Origin: Elephas maximus indicus
Taxonomy: Eukaryota; Chordata; Mammalia; Proboscidea; Elephantidae
Assembly: GCF_024166365.1 (NCBI RefSeq)
Contig: NC_064836.1
Span: forward strand, 4,836,001 to 4,900,000
Reading direction: 5' to 3'
DNA: 64,000 nt
Shown: positions 10,621-20,894 of the stretch, piece after piece
Layout of the letters: each line of letters starts with the position of its first letter
Numbering within the stretch: the stretch's first letter is position 1
The notes under the pieces: model-generated
What the model was told of the DNA's origin: nothing
What the model saw: only the letters and a program-made list of their open reading frames with translations
The model's database searches: none
Position numbers and translations under genes: made by a program

Positions 10621-11158
10621 GTGATGAAGGTTTACAGAAAAAACTAGCTTCTCATTAAACAGTGCATATATTGTTTTATGATATTGGTTAGCAACCCCAT
10701 GACATGTCAGTACTCTTCCTTCTCGAGCTTGGGTTCCCTATTACCGGCTTTCCTGTCCTGTCCTACCCTCTAGGTCTTGTCCCTGGGGTGGTGTGCCCAT
10801 CTCATCTCATTTTATCTTATGGGTCTGTCTAATCTTAGCCTAAAGGGTGGACCTTCTGAGTGACTTCATTACTAGCTAAAAGAATGCCCAGGGGCCATAC
10901 TCTTGGGGTTTCTCCAGTCTCTGTCAGGCCAGTAAGTCTGGTCTTTTTCTGAGTTAGAATTTTGTTCTGCATTTTTCTCCAGCTCTGTCTGGGACCCTAT
11001 ACTATGATCCCTGTCAGAGCAGCAATGGTAGTAGCCGGGCACCATCCAGTTGTACTTGACTCAGTCTGGTGGAGGCCATGGTAGTTGTGGTCTATTAGTC
11101 CTTTGGACTAATTTTTCCCTTTTGTCTTTAGTTTTCTTCATTTTCCCTTGCTCCTGAA
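10548..11158 (-). mobile_element. L1 3' UTR fragment inserted in RTE
   Basis: Minus-strand L1 3' UTR, with 'cagtctctgtcaggccagta' and 'ccctgtcagagcagcaatgg', which recurs in the other L1 3' UTRs of the window. Its T-rich left end is the poly(A) tail in reverse. A short foreign inverted segment is embedded near its 3' end (about 10580-10628). Confidence 0.85.
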
Positions 11159-11462
11159 GGGGTGGGGTCTTCCTCTTTTTTGATGACCATCTACCAAACA
11201 CGATGTCCTTCTATAGGCACTGGTCCCTCTTGATAACATATCCAAAGCATATGAGACATAGTCTTGCGATCCTTGCCTCTAGGAGCATTCTGGTTGTGCT
11301 TCTTCCAAGACAGATATATTCGTTCTTTTGGCAGTTCATGCTATATTCAGTATTCTTCACCAGCACCATAATTCCTTATTCATTGTCCAACTTTTGTATG
11401 CATATGAGGCAATCAAAAATACCATGGCTTGAGTCAGGCATACCTTAGTCTTCAAGGTGACG

Positions 11463-11924
11463 ACTTTGACATATATTTCTTTAAATTTAAAAGAGTCACT
11501 TCTGACTCCATCTATATTTTTTCGTAAACTTGGTGTCTTGCTCTGTCACCAGGAGAATGTTGTTTGTTTGTCCAATGCCTTGCCCCTTCATTTCCCTTCA
11601 AATGAGGACATGTGACTCAGAGAATATGAGAGCAGGCTTCAGGAAATCGCCTTCATTTCCTGTTCCTGAACAGGTGGAGGTCTCTTTTTACTTGGAGTTG
11701 CAATGAATTTGCTGTTACACTCTCCAAATTGTTTTCATGACTGTTCTACAATTTTTCAAAACTGGTTCAAATGTATGAAATCAATTAAAGTTTCATAATT
11801 CAAGAAGGAGGATTATTTATTGATTTTAATGTACTTAGAGAGAATTTTTTTTTTTTAGAGAGAATTTTATTAAGTGAGACTCTTCCCTGGTCCATTGTTT
11901 TGGAGCTGTTTTAAATAGTGAACA
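11463..11924. other. Unassigned intergenic DNA with a short poly(T) duplication
   Basis: No gene or recognisable repeat. TTAGAGAGAATTTT occurs at 11835-11848 and 11855-11868, separated only by T residues. Confidence 0.55.
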
Positions 11925-12062
11925 AAACCCAAACCCAGTGCCGTCCTATAGGACAGAGTAGAACTGCCCCCATAGAGTTTCCAAAGAGTGCGTGGCAGAT
12001 TCAAACTGCCGTCTCTTTGGTTAGCAGCTGTAGCACTTAACCACTATGCCACCAGGGTTTCC
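11925..12062 (-). mobile_element. AfroSINE, short form, with internal deletion
   Basis: Reverse AfroSINE ('aacccaaacccagtgccgtc' to 'ttaaccactatgccaccagg'). The tail block 'gagtcgattccgactc' is missing, so 'cagtgccgt' joins directly to 'cctataggacagagtag'. The flanks AAATAGTGAA are a target duplication. Confidence 0.9.
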
Positions 12063-12465
12063 AAAATAGTGAAAGTCCCCTATCATAAATTCTTTTTGGG
12101 ACCTAGGTATCTGAATCTGCTGTGAATGGCTTTAAAGAAACTACCATATTCAAGCAACAGTGAATTTAAAAAGTGGTTTGTAGCTATATTTCACTATCCT
12201 TTTATAAATTTGGGGATAAATTAAATATTTTCAGTATAAATGCCACATCTAGATTAAAGTAATTGTATAATCCATATTCAAAGCATGGTTATAAATTGTT
12301 AATGAAATTTGGTTTGACTGAAAATAATTTTTGGAATTACTTAAATAACTTCAATGAGTTTGTGTTAGCATCCAATCTTCTACAGTCCATCAGCAATTAT
12401 TAAATAACTGAATTTGAATAGAGTTATTTTAAATAACACTTCCTTTACAACATACCTAAGGTATG
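12063..12465. other. Unassigned intergenic DNA
   Basis: AT-rich with no ORF of note. Nothing recognised. Confidence 0.5.
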
Positions 12466-12803
12466 ATGCTGGAAGCTATGACATTGGTATTTCAAATACC
12501 AGCAGGGTCACCCATAGTGGACAGGATTCAGACCTTCCAGACTAAGATAGACTAGGAAGAAAAACTTGGTGCTCTACTTCTGAAAATTAATCAATGAAAA
12601 CCTTATGAATCACAACAAAGTATTGTCTGATACAGTGTTGACAGATGAGCCCCCTAGGTTGAAAGGCACTATACAATAGCTGCAACAAGGACTCAGACAT
12701 ACAATCATGAAGATGGCACAGGACCAGGCAATGTTTTGTTCTGTTATACATAAAGTTGCCATGAGTTGGAACCAACTCCTTAACAACTAACAGCAACAAC
12801 AAA
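12466..12803 (+). mobile_element. Non-autonomous RTE derivative (5' leader joined to 3' tail)
   Basis: The first about 220 bp ('tatgatgctggaagctatga', 'ggtatttcaaataccagcag') align with the RTE 5' leader seen at 48492-48760. The last about 110 bp ('gatggcacaggaccaggcaa', then 'gccatgagttggaacc', ending in 'aacagcaacaaca') align with the RTE 3' end at 41090-41190. All RTE coding sequence between them is absent. The same construction is present at 47822-48190, so it is a family and not a single deletion. Confidence 0.8.
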
Positions 12804-12856
12804 GTATAAAGAACAAATAGAACATATAAAGATAAAATGTGATCTGATGTATTCAA

Positions 12857-14393
12857 ACTTTTTTTTTTTTTTTACTATGCTTTAGATGAAGGTTTATGGA
12901 GAAAATTAGTTTCTCATTAAACAACTAATACACGTATTGTTTTGTGACATTGGTTGCTAACTCCGAGACATGTCAACACTCTCCCTTTCTCGACTTTGGG
13001 TTCCCCATTTCTATTCATCCAGTTTTCCTGTCCCTTCCTGCTATCTTGTCCTTGCTCCTGGGCTGGTGTATCCATTTAGTCTGGTTGAGCTCCATGTATT
13101 ATTGTTTGTTTTATAGGCCTGTCTAATCTTTGGCTGAAGGGTGAACCTCAGGAGTGACTGCAGTGCCGAATTAAAAGTGTCCAGGGACCATACTCCCGGG
13201 GTTTCTCCAGTCTCTGTCAGACCAGTAGGTCTGTTCTTTTTTTGTGAGTTTGAATTTTGTTCTATATTTTTCTCAAACTCTGTCCAGGACCCTTTACTGT
13301 GATCCCTGTCAGAGCAGTCAGTGGTGGTAGCCAGGCACCATCTAGTTGTACTGGACTCGGTCTGATAGAGGCTGTAGTACTGGTGGTCCATCAGTCATTT
13401 GGACTAATCTTTCCCTTGTGTCTTTGGTTTTCTTCATTCCCCCATGTGCCAGATGGGCTGGAACCAGGGAAGTATCTTAGAAAGCCACTCACAAGGTTTT
13501 AAGACCCCAGAGGCTTCTCACCAAAGTAGGATGTAGAACATTTTCATTATAAACTCTGTTATGCCAGTTGAGCTAGATGTCCCTCGAGACCATGGTCACC
13601 AGCCCTCAGCTCAGTAATTTGGTCCCTCAGGGAGTTTGGGTGTGTCAATGAAGCTTCTATGACTTTGCCTTGGTCGAGTTTTTCTGACTTCCCCAGTATT
13701 GTGTACTCTTTTACCCTTCACCAAAGTTACCACTTATCTATTGCCTAGTTAGTGTTTTTTTTTTTTTTTACCCACCCCTCTCCCTTGTAACCATCAAAGA
13801 TTGTTTCTTTCTGTGTGAAAGCTTTTTCATGAGTTTTTATAATAGTGGTGTCATTAGATATTTGTCCTTTTGTGAGTGACTTATTTCACTTAGTGTAATG
13901 CCCTCCAGATTCATTCTTGTTTTGTGAGGTGTTTCGCAGATTCATCATTGTTCTTTATTGTGTAATATTCCATTATGTGAATTTACCATAGTTTATCCAT
14001 TCATTTGTTGATGGACATCTAGGTTGTCTCCATCTTTTTGCTGTAGTGAACAATGCTGCAATGAACATGGGTGTGCATATGTCTATTTGTGTGATGGCTC
14101 TTATTTCTCTAGGATATATTCCTAGGAGTGGGATAGTATGGTGTCTCTAACTTTTTAAGGAACCCACCATATCATTTTCCAAAATGGTTGTACCATTTTG
14201 CATTCCCATCAACAGTGCATAAGAGTTTCAATCTCCCTGAAGCCTCTCCAACATTTGTTATTTTCTGTTTTTTTTTTTTTTTGATCCATGCCAGTAATGT
14301 TGGAGTGAGGCGATATCACATTGTAGTTCTGATTTGCATTTCACTAATGGCTAGTGATGTCTAGCATTTCCTCATGTGTCTGTTAGCCAAGAT
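12857..14393 (-). mobile_element. L1 LINE 3' portion
   Basis: Minus-strand L1: T-run (poly(A) in reverse) at 12859-12873, then the 3' UTR to about 13837, then the degenerate end of ORF2 ('tgaacatgggtgtgcatatg', 'ctctaggatatattcctagg') to about 14393. ORF2 is broken by many stops. No convincing target duplication was found. Confidence 0.88.
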
Positions 14394-14514
14394 GATGTAA
14401 CCAATCTTAATGCCATTATTGAGAAATAATTGAGCTTGCTCAATAGGTCAGAAAAGGTTTTTGTATGCATTAGAGAGTAATCACCAAATCTTCTACATGT
14501 GTAGAAACACTTAA

Positions 14515-14960
14515 AACGTTTTAAAAATTGTGGCAAATGTATATATGACAAAACATTTGCCGTTTCAACATTTTTTACATGTACAATTCAGTGACATTCA
14601 TTAGGTTCACAAAACTTTGATATTCACTGTGCAAGTTAATATCCTTGCTGTAGCAAGTTGTAAAGTGCCTACATATTTATTAGTGTTAAAAAAGGTATCT
14701 TTGCTAATATTCCCTATTTCATTAAGTTTACCCACTTTTCTACATCATATAGCACAACTAATTTTAGCTTCTTTTTTAGATACTTAACTAAGACTAGTCA
14801 GATTTATCTGGAGGATTGTATTCTTGCATCTTTGATGATTTTCAAAAACTAACATTAACAGTCTTACAACATCAAATCTTGAAATTATAGTGGAGAAGAA
14901 AAATCAGAATTTTTAGTTCTACTTTCAGCCCTATTGCTGATTTATCAAGAACTCTCTGAG
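14515..14960 (-). mobile_element. Old L1M 3' UTR fragment
   Basis: 'aaaattgtggcaaatgtata' and 'catgtacaattcagtgacat' are characteristic of ancient L1M 3' UTRs in reverse. The right part, after about 14670, is ambiguous and may be unrelated. Confidence 0.55.
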
Positions 14961-14976
14961 GAGCCCACTTTTTTTT

Positions 14977-15318
14977 CTTTTGTTGTTGTTGTTAGATGCA
15001 ATCGAGATGGTTCCAACTCATAGTGACCCTACGTACAGCCGAATGAAACACTGCCTGGTCGGGCACCATCCTTATAATAGTTTCTACGCTTGAGCCCATT
15101 GTTGTAGCCACTGTGTCTGTCCATCTCGTTGAGGGTCTTCCTCTTTTTCACTGACCCTCTACTTTGCCAAGCATGATGTCCTCCAGGGACCAATCCTTCC
15201 TGATAACATGTCCAAAGTATGTGAGACGAAGTCTCGCCAATCTTGCTTCTAAGCAGCATTCTGGCAATACTTCCTCCAAGGTAGATTTGTTCATTCTCCT
15301 GGCAGTCCATAGTATCAC
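14977..15318 (-). mobile_element. RTE LINE 3' end, 5'-truncated
   Basis: It starts, in reverse, with the (TTG)n tail 'ttgttgttgttagatgcaat' and continues through 'tgagggtcttcctctttttc' to 'ggcagtccatagtatcacac'. Only the last about 340 bp of RTE are present, covering the C-terminal coding tail and the 3' end. Confidence 0.88.
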
Positions 15319-15566
15319 ACAACTTCTCCTTTCCCATCATCCTCTGTTAACACCAGGTTAAGTTTTGCTGTCTATTCTTACATTGTACCTTCCGTTATTC
15401 TATAGTGTGTATCAAATTTTGAAAAAAAAAATGTGTTTAATATGTTTCCTTATGACATTGGCTGTCATGGAATGAATTGTGTCCCCCCAAAATATCTGTC
15501 AATTTGGCTAGGTCATGATTACCAATATTGTATGATTGTCTACCACTTTGTCATCTGATGTGGTTC

Positions 15567-15612
15567 CCCCCCCCCCAAAAAAAAAACCAAACCCAGTGCC
15601 ATGGAGTCGATT
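15567..15612 (-). mobile_element. Ultra-short AfroSINE tail insertion
   Basis: 'aaccaaacccagtgccatgg' is the reversed SINE tail, here only about 45 bp long and preceded by C10 and A10 runs. It interrupts the LTR between 'gatgtggtt' and 'gatttccctatgtg'. Confidence 0.75.
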
Positions 15613-15655
15613 TCCCTATGTGTTGTAAATTCTATGACTATGATGTAATGAGATG

Positions 15656-17565
15656 CATCGCTGTTGTTGTTGTTAGGTGCAGTCGAGTCGGTTCTGACTC
15701 ATAGTGACCCTATGCACAACAGAACGAAACACTGCCCGGTCCTGCGCCATCCTTACAATCGTTGTTATGCTTGAGCTCATTGTTGCAGCCGCTGTGTCAA
15801 TCCACCTTGTTGAGGGTCTTCCTCTTTTCTGCTGACCCTGTACTCTGCCAAGCATGATGTCCTTCTCCAGGGACTGATCCCTCCTGACAACATGTCCAAA
15901 GTATGTAAGATGCAGTCTCACCATCCTTGCTTGTAAGGAGCATTCTGGCTGCACTTCGTCCAAGACAGATTTGTTCATTCTTTCGGCAGTCCCTGGTATA
16001 TTCAGTATTCTTCACCAACACCACAATTCAAAGGCATCAACTCTTCTTCGGTCTTCCTTATTCATTGTCCAGCTTTCACATGCATATAATGCGATTGAAA
16101 ATACCATGGCTTGGGTCAGGTGCACCTTAGTCTTCAGGGTGACATCTTTGCTCTTCAACACTTTGAAGAGGTCCTTTGCAGCAGATTTGCCCAATGCAAT
16201 GCATCTTTTGATTTCTTGACTGCTGCTTCCATGGCTGTTGATTGTGGATCCAAGTAAAATGAAACCCTTGACAACTTCAATCTTTTCTCCGTTTATCATG
16301 ATGTTGCTCATTGGTCCAGTTGTGAGGATTTTTGTTTTCTTTATGCTGAGGCACAATCCATACTGAAGGCTGTGGTCTTTGATCTTCATTAGTAAGTGGT
16401 TCAAGTCCTCTTCACTTTCAGCAAGCAAGGTTGTGTCATCTGCATAACTCGGGTTGTTAATGAGTCTTCCTCCAATCCTGATGCCCCATTCTTCTTCATA
16501 TAGTCCAGCTTCTCTTATTATTTGTTCAGCATAGAGATTAAATAGGTATGGTGAAAGAATACAACCCTGACTCACACCTTTCCTGACTTTAAACCGATCA
16601 GTAGCCCCTCGTTCTGTCCAAACAACTGCCTCTTGATTTATGTAAAGGTTCCTCATGAGCACAATTAAGTGTTTGGGAATTCCCATTCTTCACAGTGTTA
16701 TCCATAGTTTGTTATGATCCACACAGTCGAACGCCTTTGCATAATCAATAAAACACAGGTAAACATCCTTCTGGTATTCTCTGCTTTCAGCCAGGATCGA
16801 TCTGACATCAGCAATGATATCCCTGGTTCCCCGTCCTCTTCTGAAACCAGCCTGAATTTCTGGCAGTTCCCTGTCAATATACTGCTGAAGCTGTTTTTGA
16901 ATGATCTTCAGCAAAATTTTGCTTGCGTATGATATTAATGATATTGTTTTATAATTTCCACATTCGGTTGGATCACCTTTCTTGGGAATAGGCATAAATA
17001 TGGATCTCTTCCAGTCAGTTGGCCAGGAAGCTGTCTTCCATATTTCTTGGCATAGACGAGTGAGCACCTCCAGTGCTGCATCTGTTTGTTGAAACATCTC
17101 AACTGATAGTCCAGCAATTCCTGGAACCCTGTTTTTCACCAATGCCTTCAGAGCATCTTGGACTTCTTCCTTCAGTACCATCAGTTCCTGATCATATGCC
17201 ACCTCTTGAAATGGTGTATAAGGACTCTGTGTATTCCTTCCATCTTCTTTTGATGCTTCCTGCATCATTTAATATTTTCCCCATGGAATCCTTCACTATT
17301 GCAACTCGAGGCTTGAATTTTTTCCTCAGTTCTTTCAGCTTGAGAAATGCCAAGCGTGTTCTTCCCTTTTGGTTTTCCATCCAGCCCTTTGCACATGTCA
17401 TTATAATACTTTACTTTGTCTTCTCGAGAGGCCCTTTGAAATCTTCTGTTCAGTTCTTTTACTTCATCAATTCTTCTTTCTTCTTTAGCTGTTTGACGCT
17501 CAATAGCAAGTTTCAGAGTCTCCTCTGACATCCATCTTGGTCTTTTCTTTCTTTTCAAAGAAAGA
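15656..17565 (-). mobile_element. RTE LINE, 1.9 kb, 5'-truncated, with TSD
   Basis: The copy ends, on the minus strand, in the RTE tail at 15660-15680 and is flanked by a perfect 9-bp duplication AATGAGATG at 15647-15655 and 17566-17574. It lacks the 5' leader and the APE endonuclease but retains the whole reverse transcriptase and C-terminal region. It is the best-preserved RTE coding sequence in the window. Confidence 0.93.
15673..17558 (-). pseudogene. RTE reverse transcriptase ORF, disrupted
   Basis: This encodes the reverse transcriptase that RTE elements use for target-primed integration, and presumably for AfroSINE mobilisation. The upstream part (17558-17265) is a basic pre-RT region in another frame. 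From 17268 to 15673 a single frame holds 'AGFRRGRGTRDII', then 'FIDYAKAFD' with the first catalytic Asp (about 16727-16760), then the YADD box at 16435-16446. In that frame only two stops interrupt, both TGA: one after LWITL near 16690, and one after the Trp-Cys-Trp codons near 16014. Frameshifts lie near 17265. The endonuclease is missing through 5' truncation, so it is inactive. Confidence 0.9.
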
Positions 17566-18262
17566 AATGAGATGAATTAGTGGCAGCTATATTGATGAGA
17601 TCTACAAAATTAGATAGTGTCTTAAGCCAATCTCTTTTGAAATATAAAAGAGAGAAGAGCGCATAGAGACATGGGGACCTCATACCACCAAGAAAGCAGT
17701 GCTGGGAGCAGAGTGCACCCTTTGGACCTGAGGCTCCCATGCTGAGATGCTCCCAGACCAAGGGAAGACTGATGACAAGGACCTTTCTCCAGAGTCAGCA
17801 GAGAAAGAAAACCTTCCCCTGGAGCTGGCGCCCTGAATTTGGACTTCTACCCGACTGGACTGTGAGAGAATAAACTTCTCTTGGTTAAAACCATCCACTT
17901 TGTATTTTTGTTATAGCAGCACTAGATGACCAAGACAGTGGTTGTAGGGACTCTTGGTGCCTTGTTAACAAGGTAGTCCATGTCAGTGGATAGTGACTGT
18001 CTAACTGAGGGTATACATTCAAAGAATAGTTACTAAATGAATAAATTAATGATAGAATTTGCATAGCACTTGCTATAAAAATTAAATACCTTCTTTCCTC
18101 ATGAAATTTTTGCATTATTTTTAATTCTTACATTGCTCAACTTTTTAAATAGAATGATTTTAGAACAGTTTTAGATTTACAGAAAACTTGAGAGGATAGC
18201 ACAGAGTGGTCACATATACCCCATGCTCAGTTTCCCCTATTATTTACGTCTTATGTTAGTAT

Positions 18263-18435
18263 GGGAAACCCTGGTGGCGTAGTGGTTAAGTGCTACAGCT
18301 GCTATCCAAAGGGTCGGCAGTTCGAATCTGCCAGGTGCTCCTTGGAAACTCTATGAGGCAGTTCTACTCTGTCCTATAGGGTCGCTATGAGTCGGAATCA
18401 ACTCGACAGCACTGGGTTTGGTTTGGTTTGGTTTT
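18263..18435 (+). mobile_element. AfroSINE, short form
   Basis: A nearly consensus copy: 'ggaaaccctggtggcgtagt', 'gtcctatagggtcgctatga', tail '(ggttt)n'. Target duplication TTATGTTA at 18251-18258 and 18439-18446. Several CpGs survive, so it is relatively young. Confidence 0.95.
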
Positions 18436-19185
18436 AGGTTATGTTACCATGACACATTAGTTACAATTAATGAACAAAAGGTGATATGTTATTTTTAACA
18501 AAAGCTCATTATTTATTCACATTTCCTCAGTTTTTATCTAATATCCTTTTTCTGTTCCAGGATCCCATCTAGGATACCACGTTACATCTAGTTGTCACAT
18601 CTCAGGCAGCTCTTGTCTGTGGCAGTATCTCAGTCTTTCCTTGTTTTCGATGGCCTGTATAGTTTTGAGGAGTACCGGTCAGGTATTTCACAGGCTGCCC
18701 CACCTGAGGTTTTGCTCCTAAGATGGTTACTGAGAGGAAGACCACAGAGATAAAGTGCTATTTTCATTATATCAAGGATATATATTAACAGCATGATTTT
18801 TGATGATGGCCTTGATCACATGGATGGGGTAGTGTTTGCCAAGTTTCCATACTCTTTTCCATACTCTTACTGGCTCCTGTGTTTCTTTAACATACCCACA
18901 TCAATGTGGGTGGGTTTTTTTTTGCTTGCTTGTTTGTTTAGTTTGGTTTTGTTTTTAGCACTTCCTTATTTTTAGCATGACAAAATGCCCTAGGCTTATC
19001 TGGGATGTTTCCTGCCCCAGTCCTGAATGAGCCATGTTTCCAAGGAGCACTAGCTCCTTTTATTGGAAAATAGTATTAGAAACCAAGATCTAGGTGCTTG
19101 ATGTGTTTGTTGCTAGTAGAGAGTCATTTCTTTTAGTCCCTCTCAGCTGAGAGAGCACAGAAATATACGTGTGTATACTAACCCA

Positions 19186-19352
19186 GGAAACCCTGGTTGC
19201 CTAGTGGTTAAGAGATACAGCTGCTAACCAAAAGGTTGGCAGTTTGAATCCACCAGGTGCTCTTTGGAAACAGCTTGGGGCAGTTCTACTCTATCCTTTA
19301 GGGTCGCCATGAGTTGAAATCGACTCGACAGCAACTGTTTTTTCTGGCTTTG
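19186..19352 (+). mobile_element. AfroSINE, short form
   Basis: 'ggaaaccctggttgcctagt' to 'gaaatcgactcgacagcaac'. Perfect 10-bp target duplication TACTAACCCA at 19176-19185 and 19353-19362. Confidence 0.95.
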
Positions 19353-20426
19353 TACTAACCCATGTGTATATACAAGTCTATAAATATATCTGTATGTAAC
19401 CACCTATATCTATTTTAAGTGAAACACGAGTTCATACTGATGTCTCAAACTCTAATCCATTGCCACATGGATTATTCTAGCCTTCTCCCCTTGCTGAACT
19501 GTAATTATCCACTCCAACAGTGAAAAATCTGGTTCTAACAATACACCACCGTTTACATAATGGTTCAATTCTAGCATATATGTATAACAATATCAGAGTT
19601 GTTAAGCCATACTCTCATGGAAAACAACTTTATCAAATAGAGTGCTTATTCACAGTTCTTTTAGAGACTCCACCCATTTTCAAAGTTATTTAGATCAACA
19701 CTTCTTCCCCCTACACACTTCAGTGAGGTTGTTTCATGTATTTATGATACGCTTGTTTTCTTGTTAGAATCTGCATTCCTTCTTGTGATCTTCCTTAAAT
19801 GATTTTTAATTTGCATACAATAAGGTTTACTCTTTGTGCTGTTTTGACAAGTGCACAATGTTATGTAACCACCATCAAGTATCACACACAAATGTTTTAC
19901 TGCCCTAAAAATCCCCTATGCTTTATCTATTCATTCATCCCCTATCCCTCATTCCTAAACCCCTGGCAGCCTCTGATCACTTTGCTCCATAGAGTTTTGT
20001 CTTTTCCAGGATGGCATATAATTGGAATCACACAGTATGCAGCATTTCAGAACAGCTTCTTTAACTTAGCAATTTTCATTTAATGTTTTTCCAAGTCTTT
20101 TATTGCCTGAGATATCATGTCTTCCTAATCATTGAGTAGTATTTCATTGTATGGTTGTACCACAGTTTCTTTGTACACTCACCTAATGAAGGACATCTTG
20201 ACTGTGTCCAGTTTTTGGCTATTAGGAATAAAGCTGCTATAAACATTCACGTGCTGGGTTTTATATAAATATAAATTTTCACATAACTTGGGTAAATTCC
20301 TAGGAGTATATTTGTTAGATCATATGGTTAGTCTATGTTTAGCTTTGTAAGAAACTGCCAAACTCTCTTCCAAAGTGATTGTACCATTTTGCATTCCCAC
20401 CGGAGATAAGTAAGAGTTCCTGTTGC

Positions 20427-20894
20427 GGCGGGGCCAAGATGGCGGACTAGGCAGACGCTACCTCGGATCCCTCTTGCAACAAAGACACGGAAAAACAAGT
20501 GAATCGATCACATACATAACAATCTACGAACCCTGAACAACAAACACAGATTTAGAGATGGAGAACGAACTAATACGGGGAAGCAGCGATTGTTTTCAGA
20601 GCCTGGAGCCAGCATACCAGTCAGGTACGGCACAAGCACAGAGAGCTGCTCCACCCCCCTGAACTAACACCGGGAGGGGGCCCAGCCAGTTCACGTAGGC
20701 GGCGTGGCGACGCAGCCGGTGGGAGAAGTCCCCGGGAGGCAGTGACTGGTCTTGGAGCAGGGAGAGCAGCGTCCCAGCCGGGGAACCGTCCCGCCGGGAT
20801 TTGGACTGGACACAGCGGATTTTCTGGAAAAACTAGTTTCCCAGTGATTGCTCGGAGACAGCAGTCCATATCAAACCACCTAAAGAAGCAGACC
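20427..20894 (+). promoter_or_regulatory. L1 5' UTR with YY1-type start motif
   Basis: The leader is GC-rich in a strongly AT-rich neighbourhood and opens, within 12 bases of the insertion point, with CCAAGATGGCGG (20434-20445). That is the YY1-binding motif known from the first bases of the human L1 5' UTR, where it helps fix the transcription start. Its presence at the extreme 5' end supports a genuinely full-length insertion. At about 470 bp the leader is shorter than the human L1 5' UTR. Confidence 0.75.

Larger units (their letters stand above)
10403..11462 (-). mobile_element. RTE LINE 3' end, split by an L1
   Basis: On the minus strand the element ends in the RTE tail near 10403 ('ttgttgttaggtgctgtcaa'). 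It is interrupted from about 10548 to 11158 by an L1 3' end, then resumes ('ggtcttcctctt', 'catatccaaagcatatgaga') to about 11462. The retained coding part is the C-terminal region after the reverse transcriptase, and it is broken. It carries the same TGA after the Trp-Cys-Trp codons as the other RTE copies. Confidence 0.85.
15463..17937 (+). mobile_element. LTR element, split by a SINE scrap and an RTE LINE
   Basis: The LTR runs 15463-15655, resumes at 17566 and ends '...gaccaagaca' at 17937. Its start 'tgtcatggaatgaattgtgt', the 'agagaataaacttctcttgg' block with AATAAA, and the TG...CA ends give LTR grammar. Once the insertions are removed it is about 500 bp. ERVL-MaLR-like or another mammalian LTR family is possible. 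No internal retroviral genes are attached. Confidence 0.65.

Noticed and set aside
17073..17528. 151-codon frame opposite the RTE
   Set aside because: Antisense shadow of the RTE reverse transcriptase coding region.
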